NCBI RefSeq assembly: GCF_024753545.1
Contig: NZ_JANTOO010000004.1
Coordinates: 62,001-126,000 of the forward strand
Direction: 5' to 3'
Source of the DNA: Lysinibacillus pinottii
Lineage (GTDB): Bacteria; Bacillota; Bacilli; Bacillales_A; Planococcaceae
DNA length: 64,000 nucleotides
Shown here in pieces: positions 60,634 to 64,000 of the stretch. Position 1 is the first letter of the stretch, and the number at the start of each line of letters is the position of its first letter. The notes beneath the pieces were generated by a model that was not told where the DNA came from, did no database searches, and was given only the letters and a program-made list of their open reading frames with translations. The position numbers were made by a program, and so were the translations under genes.

Positions 60634-62295
60634 ATGTATTCACAACTAAGACAGTTACCCATCGCAAAGCAAATTGAAAAGCTTACAAATGAATTAGTAA
60701 ATATTAATAGTATTAATGGTACTCAAGGAGAAGGGAAAATTATTGAGTATATCTATGCGAAAATGAAGGAATTCCCTTACTATCAAGAAAACCCTGCATT
60801 TCTTTGGACTTTAAACGTAAAACAGGACCCTATTGGCCGAAAAAATCTTTTTGCTTTCGTAAAAAGTCCTAATGAAACAAAAAGGACCATTATCTATCAC
60901 GCTCATTTGGATACAGTGGACATAGAGGATTATGGTCATTTAAAAGAGTTTGCTTTTTCTCCTACCAAGCTTGAGGATTTCTTTAAAACCTATGAAGGAA
61001 ATACGGATGTACAGAAGGATGCTCAAAGTGGCGACTGGATGTTTGGGCGTGGAGCTGTAGATATGAAAAGCGGAGCTGCTGTCCATATTGCCAATGTACA
61101 ATATTTCACCAATCATCTTCATGAACTAGAAGGAAATATATTACTTATTTTAAATGGTGGCGAAGAGGCCGAGCATAATGGCATCATTGACGCATTAGAT
61201 GAGCTTAATCGTTTAAAAATGGAGCAGGAACTAGATTTTCTAATGGCCATTAATACTGACTTTACAACTCCTTTATATGGTGATGACCCTCATCGTTATA
61301 TTTATACGGGTGTTGCTGGAAAGTTACTGCCATCCTTCTACATTTATGGGCGAGAAGTACATGTGGGAGATACATTAAGTGGCATCGACCCCAATTATGT
61401 GGCAGCAAAAATTACGGAGCGTATTCATAATAATTTAGCATTAATGGAGGCAATTATAGGTGAAACCATCCTTCCACCTACATGCTTATATCAACGAGAC
61501 ACCAAAGAATCCTATACAGTTCAAACCGCGTCTACTAGCCGAATTTATTTTAACTATTTTTTATATGAAGAGTCTCCAGATCATGTTGTTAAGAAACTTA
61601 AGTCTGTCGCACAACAGGCATGTATCGAAGCAAAGCAATATTTACAGCTTCAGTATGAGAAATATATAGAGCGTTCCAACATACCTAAGCGTTCATTATC
61701 CTGGCATATAGACGTTGTTACTTATGATGAGTTTATTGTTTATTTAAACGGAAAGGGTATTGAAACCGAGCTTATTATTGCTGATGTCTTGAAAAAAAAT
61801 GCAGGTAAGGAATTACGCCAACAGTCGTTTGCAATCGTTGATGCGCTGCAAAAGGCAGATCCTGAGCATAAGCCTCGAGTTGTCTTATACTTTGCACCAC
61901 CATTCCTTCCCCATAATTATTTAAAGGAAAGTGTGGCAAGAGACCAGCTATTAAAGCAAGCCATTTCACAGGTCGTTCATGAGGTAGCGAAAGAAACAGG
62001 CGAAGTATTTCAGGTTAAACGCTTTTTCCCTTATTTAGCGGATGGAAGCTTCTTATCTATTCATGCTACACAAGAGGAACTCCAAGAGTTGCTCAATAAC
62101 TTCCCAAAATGGGATACACTCTATCCCCTACCATTTGAAAAAATAAAGGCGCTGAATATCCCTTCTGTTACAATGGGTGTATACGGAAAAGATGGCCACA
62201 AATGGACTGAGAGAGTTTATAAGCCTTATTCCTTCGGCGTGCTACCAAAGCTCATTCAGAAGGCTACAAAAGAAATATTCAAATCCAATCTTTAA
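60634..62295 (+). CDS. rocB: RocB-type M20 family peptidase (arginine utilisation)
   Basis: A 553-residue protein matching RocB of the arginine degradation regulon, an M20-like metallohydrolase of undefined substrate. HAHLDTVDIEDYG near residue 90, GRGAVDMKSGAAVHIANVQYF near 135 and LNGGEEAEHNGIIDAL near 175 are the M20 metal and catalytic motifs. The C-terminal ~300 residues (PRVVLYFAPPFLPHNYLKESV, RFFPYLADGSFLSIHA, WDTLYPLPFEKIKALNIPSVTMGVYGKDGHKWTERVYKPYSFGVLP) are specific to the RocB group. ATG with AAAAAGGAGC upstream. No other arginine genes lie in the window. Confidence 0.85.
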   Translation: MYSQLRQLPIAKQIEKLTNELVNINSINGTQGEGKIIEYIYAKMKEFPYYQENPAFLWTLNVKQDPIGRKNLFAFVKSPNETKRTIIYHAHLDTVDIEDYGHLKEFAFSPTKLEDFFKTYEGNTDVQKDAQSGDWMFGRGAVDMKSGAAVHIANVQYFTNHLHELEGNILLILNGGEEAEHNGIIDALDELNRLKMEQELDFLMAINTDFTTPLYGDDPHRYIYTGVAGKLLPSFYIYGREVHVGDTLSGIDPNYVAAKITERIHNNLALMEAIIGETILPPTCLYQRDTKESYTVQTASTSRIYFNYFLYEESPDHVVKKLKSVAQQACIEAKQYLQLQYEKYIERSNIPKRSLSWHIDVVTYDEFIVYLNGKGIETELIIADVLKKNAGKELRQQSFAIVDALQKADPEHKPRVVLYFAPPFLPHNYLKESVARDQLLKQAISQVVHEVAKETGEVFQVKRFFPYLADGSFLSIHATQEELQELLNNFPKWDTLYPLPFEKIKALNIPSVTMGVYGKDGHKWTERVYKPYSFGVLPKLIQKATKEIFKSNL

Positions 62296-62300
62296 TATCG

Positions 62301-62342
62301 AAAAAGCACCGCTCTAATTATTTTTAGAACGGTGCTTTTTTA
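62301..62342. terminator. Bidirectional Rho-independent terminator
   Basis: AAAAAGCACCG(C)TCT pairs with AGA(A)CGGTGCTTTTT around a loop, between convergent rocB and chemoreceptor genes. Confidence 0.9.
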
Positions 62343-62362
62343 TGTATCCAGTAAAACTATAG

Positions 62363-63316
62363 TTAAATTGAATGAGGAAAACCCTTCACCTTTTCAACAG
62401 CTTCTAGTAATTTTTTTGTGACGATATCTGATTCATCAATATGGTCAGTTAAAACTTTATTTGTTTCATCAAAAAGAGCTGTTGTTGTTTTAAATTTACT
62501 CATGACATCTTCAGTCGAAATTTTTTGGCTATCTATATAATCAAGTAATTCCTTCACTTCACCTTGGACATTCATTATGATTTGGAGTAATGCGTTAATT
62601 TGCTCAGACGTATCTGTACTTTTTTGAAGTCCTTCTGTCACCAGCTGCATATTATTTTTATTATCCTCATATGCCTCAGATATTTGATCCTCAATTTTTT
62701 TCGTAAGATTCACAATATCCTCTGTGCTTGACTTTGTATTTTCAGCAAGCTTTCGTACTTCTTCTGCAACGACTGAAAACCCCTTACCATGCTCCCCAGC
62801 TCTCGCTGCTTCAATAGATGCATTTAAGGCAAGTAAATTGGTTTGATTAGAAATCTCACTGATTACTTTGACGATATCAGTTATTTGCTTTGAACGTTCA
62901 CTTAAATGGTTCATACTATTCGTCGTTTTTTTTGATTGCTCACCAAGCTCATCAATGACATGCTGAACTTCCTTTACAGCTTGTTTACTTTCAATCGATA
63001 AAGAAACCATTTCATCTGATGAATGAATTAAAGAGTTTCCTTTTTCTAGAGCATGTCCAGATATGGTATTGGATTCAATGGTGCTGTTTTCTACACGATT
63101 AAATTCGCTTAAAATATTTGTAACCATTTCACCCAAAATGACATGTTGATGATTAACTATATCGTGCTGTCCAATCGTTGAAATTAATTCCTTATGTAAT
63201 TCATTGAGAAAAATTTGAAATTCATGATCCTTCTTATCTAGCTTTGCATTCAACTCGTCAATTTTCCCCTTAAATTGCTCTATATCTTCTCTTTTTGATT
63301 GAAATATCGTTAACAC
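62363..63316 (-). CDS. Soluble methyl-accepting chemotaxis protein
   Basis: A 317-residue chemoreceptor with no membrane segment, so it signals from the cytoplasm. N-terminal coiled coil (REDIEQFKGKIDELNAKLDKKDHEFQIFLNELHKEL), then a signalling domain with the kinase-control hairpin tip VISEISNQTNLLALNASIEAARAGEHGKGFSVVAEEVRKLAENTKSS near residue 155-200. The hairpin is shorter than in membrane receptors. It controls CheA. There is no haem or PAS domain, and the sensed signal is unknown. The start is GTG at 63316, with GGAGTG nine bases upstream. Confidence 0.88.
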   Translation of the reverse strand: MLTIFQSKREDIEQFKGKIDELNAKLDKKDHEFQIFLNELHKELISTIGQHDIVNHQHVILGEMVTNILSEFNRVENSTIESNTISGHALEKGNSLIHSSDEMVSLSIESKQAVKEVQHVIDELGEQSKKTTNSMNHLSERSKQITDIVKVISEISNQTNLLALNASIEAARAGEHGKGFSVVAEEVRKLAENTKSSTEDIVNLTKKIEDQISEAYEDNKNNMQLVTEGLQKSTDTSEQINALLQIIMNVQGEVKELLDYIDSQKISTEDVMSKFKTTTALFDETNKVLTDHIDESDIVTKKLLEAVEKVKGFPHSI

Positions 63317-63405
63317 ATGTCATCACTCCATAACTAGATTTGTATTAATTTTACTCTCTTTGAAGTAATTAATAAACAAATATCGTAAAGGTAGACTTTC
63401 CATAA

Positions 63406-63434
63406 AAAAATCCCACCTCCTAATAGAAGTGGGA
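63406..63434 (-). terminator. Terminator after the NADH dehydrogenase gene
   Basis: Leftward, TCCCACTTC pairs with GAGGTGGGA (one mismatch), then seven T. Confidence 0.8.
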
Positions 63435-63443
63435 CCAAAATTT

Positions 63444-64000
63444 TTAGTAAGCTAAACCGAATAGAGCTTTAATATGTGTTAAATAACGAATATTCGAAGC
63501 TTCTTTCATTAATGTTGCAGGAAGACCTTTAAGTTCTGTGTTGCTTGCACCAATTGTAGCAACCGCATCTTTACGGCCTAGGCTTGCAAGTGTACCAGAG
63601 TTCACTGCTGAGAATGATTTCATCTCTTGGTTTTTATATTGTGCAAAAACATTATAACCAGCAAGCTCACCCATTTGCCAAGCAACTTGCGCAGTTGGCG
63701 CGTAAAGTGGACGACCACCATCAGCTGGTAATGCTACAGATGCGTCACCAATAACAAATACATCTTCGTGTGATGTAGATTGTAGGAATTCATTAATTGT
63801 TGCTTTACCACGGTCAGCTGCAAGTCCTGATTCACCTACTATTGGAAGTGGTGCTACCCCACCTGTCCATACAAGTGTGTTTGCAACAATTGGTTCACGG
63901 TCTTTTAGAGAAATAACATTACCGTCAACACCAGTTACAGGTGTACCAGTAATAAATTCCACACCGCGTTTTGTTAAGCTTTCAGTCGCGCGTTGAATAA
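63444..64000 (-). CDS. Type II NADH dehydrogenase (NDH-2), 5' end beyond window
   Basis: Only the C-terminal ~185 residues are present: the frame stays open to the window edge, with TESLTKRGVEFITGTPVTGVDGN reading in from 64000. TLVWTGGVAPLPIV, DVFVIGDASVALPADGGRPLYAPTAQVAWQMGELAGYNVF (FAD contact) and the C-terminal SNIRYLTHIKALFGLAY membrane-contact helix identify a single-subunit flavoprotein passing electrons from NADH to menaquinone at the membrane. The N-terminal FAD and NADH motifs lie outside. A terminator follows the stop. Confidence 0.9.
   Translation of the reverse strand, partial: IQRATESLTKRGVEFITGTPVTGVDGNVISLKDREPIVANTLVWTGGVAPLPIVGESGLAADRGKATINEFLQSTSHEDVFVIGDASVALPADGGRPLYAPTAQVAWQMGELAGYNVFAQYKNQEMKSFSAVNSGTLASLGRKDAVATIGASNTELKGLPATLMKEASNIRYLTHIKALFGLAY

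Noticed and set aside
1..64000. CRISPR arrays, tRNA or rRNA genes, prophage genes
   Set aside because: No spaced short repeats, no tRNA cloverleaf with CCA-type ends, and no phage structural or integrase genes were seen while reading.

Overview
The window looks like a chromosomal segment of a low-GC, Gram-positive, spore-former-type Bacillales bacterium. The best fit is Lysinibacillus or a close Planococcaceae relative. Reasons: AT-rich DNA with strong AGGAGG-type ribosome binding sites; YqhG/YqhH, YtxJ (bacillithiol-type), BceRSAB, ScoAB, RocB, EcsC and YcgT-like proteins; SLH-anchored surface protein; and a metabolism built on organic acids, amino acids and peptides with no sugar catabolism in view. 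The genus is an inference; no rRNA or tRNA is present to confirm it.

Layout. 1-9.9 kb: SLC13 carboxylate transporter, acetyl-CoA hydrolase/CoA-transferase, nitroreductase, an unknown membrane protein, YhhN, PepT and a DMT exporter. 9.8-11.4 kb: an iron island with a leftward Fur-box promoter that appears to make a small RNA, a DUF4395 protein and a FhuF-type ferric reductase. 11.4-17.4 kb: peptide/amino-acid handling (GNAT, dipeptide epimerase, a novel-looking regulator, NhaC, M20 amidohydrolase). 17.6-23.4 kb: a 47-residue acidic protein, a TAXI-type TRAP transporter operon with DUF1850, a Cu/Zn SOD lipoprotein and a LysM-3D cell-wall protein with a long hairpin leader. 23.8-30.7 kb: a decayed SARP-type response regulator, a diguanylate cyclase and a complete Bce-type antimicrobial-peptide sensing/detoxification module. 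30.7-33.0 kb: small membrane protein, HD phosphohydrolase, zf-HC2 membrane protein and YjdM.

33.0-36.6 kb is the accessory region. A candidate structured RNA ends in a terminator whose 42-bp sequence is repeated exactly 2.9 kb further on. Between the copies lie a GNAT gene, an IS3-like terminal remnant, and a leftward secreted-toxin/immunity-like pair. 36.6-41.2 kb: lipoprotein, YtxJ, VOC protein, ScoAB with a LysR gene, and a LysE exporter. 41.3-46.5 kb: autoregulated SRPBCC-ArsR pair, YqhG-YqhH, an AraC regulator broken by an in-frame stop, and a Fur-controlled ferredoxin-NADP reductase. 46.7-52.3 kb: SLH surface protein, DLH-like hydrolase, and an ABC transporter preceded by a LytTR regulator fused to a dead ABC ATPase domain. 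52.3-64 kb: ATP-grasp enzyme, GNAT, MocR regulator, EcsC, quinone oxidoreductase, a T-box riboswitch (read here as glutamine-specific) before an MFS transporter, IclR/RocB, a soluble chemoreceptor and the 3' part of a type II NADH dehydrogenase cut by the window end.

The items most worth following up are the Fur-controlled small RNA, the T-box/MFS pair, the islet flanked by duplicated terminators carrying the toxin/immunity pair, and the pseudo-ATPase-LytTR fusion. All calls come from reading the sequence; no database search was run.
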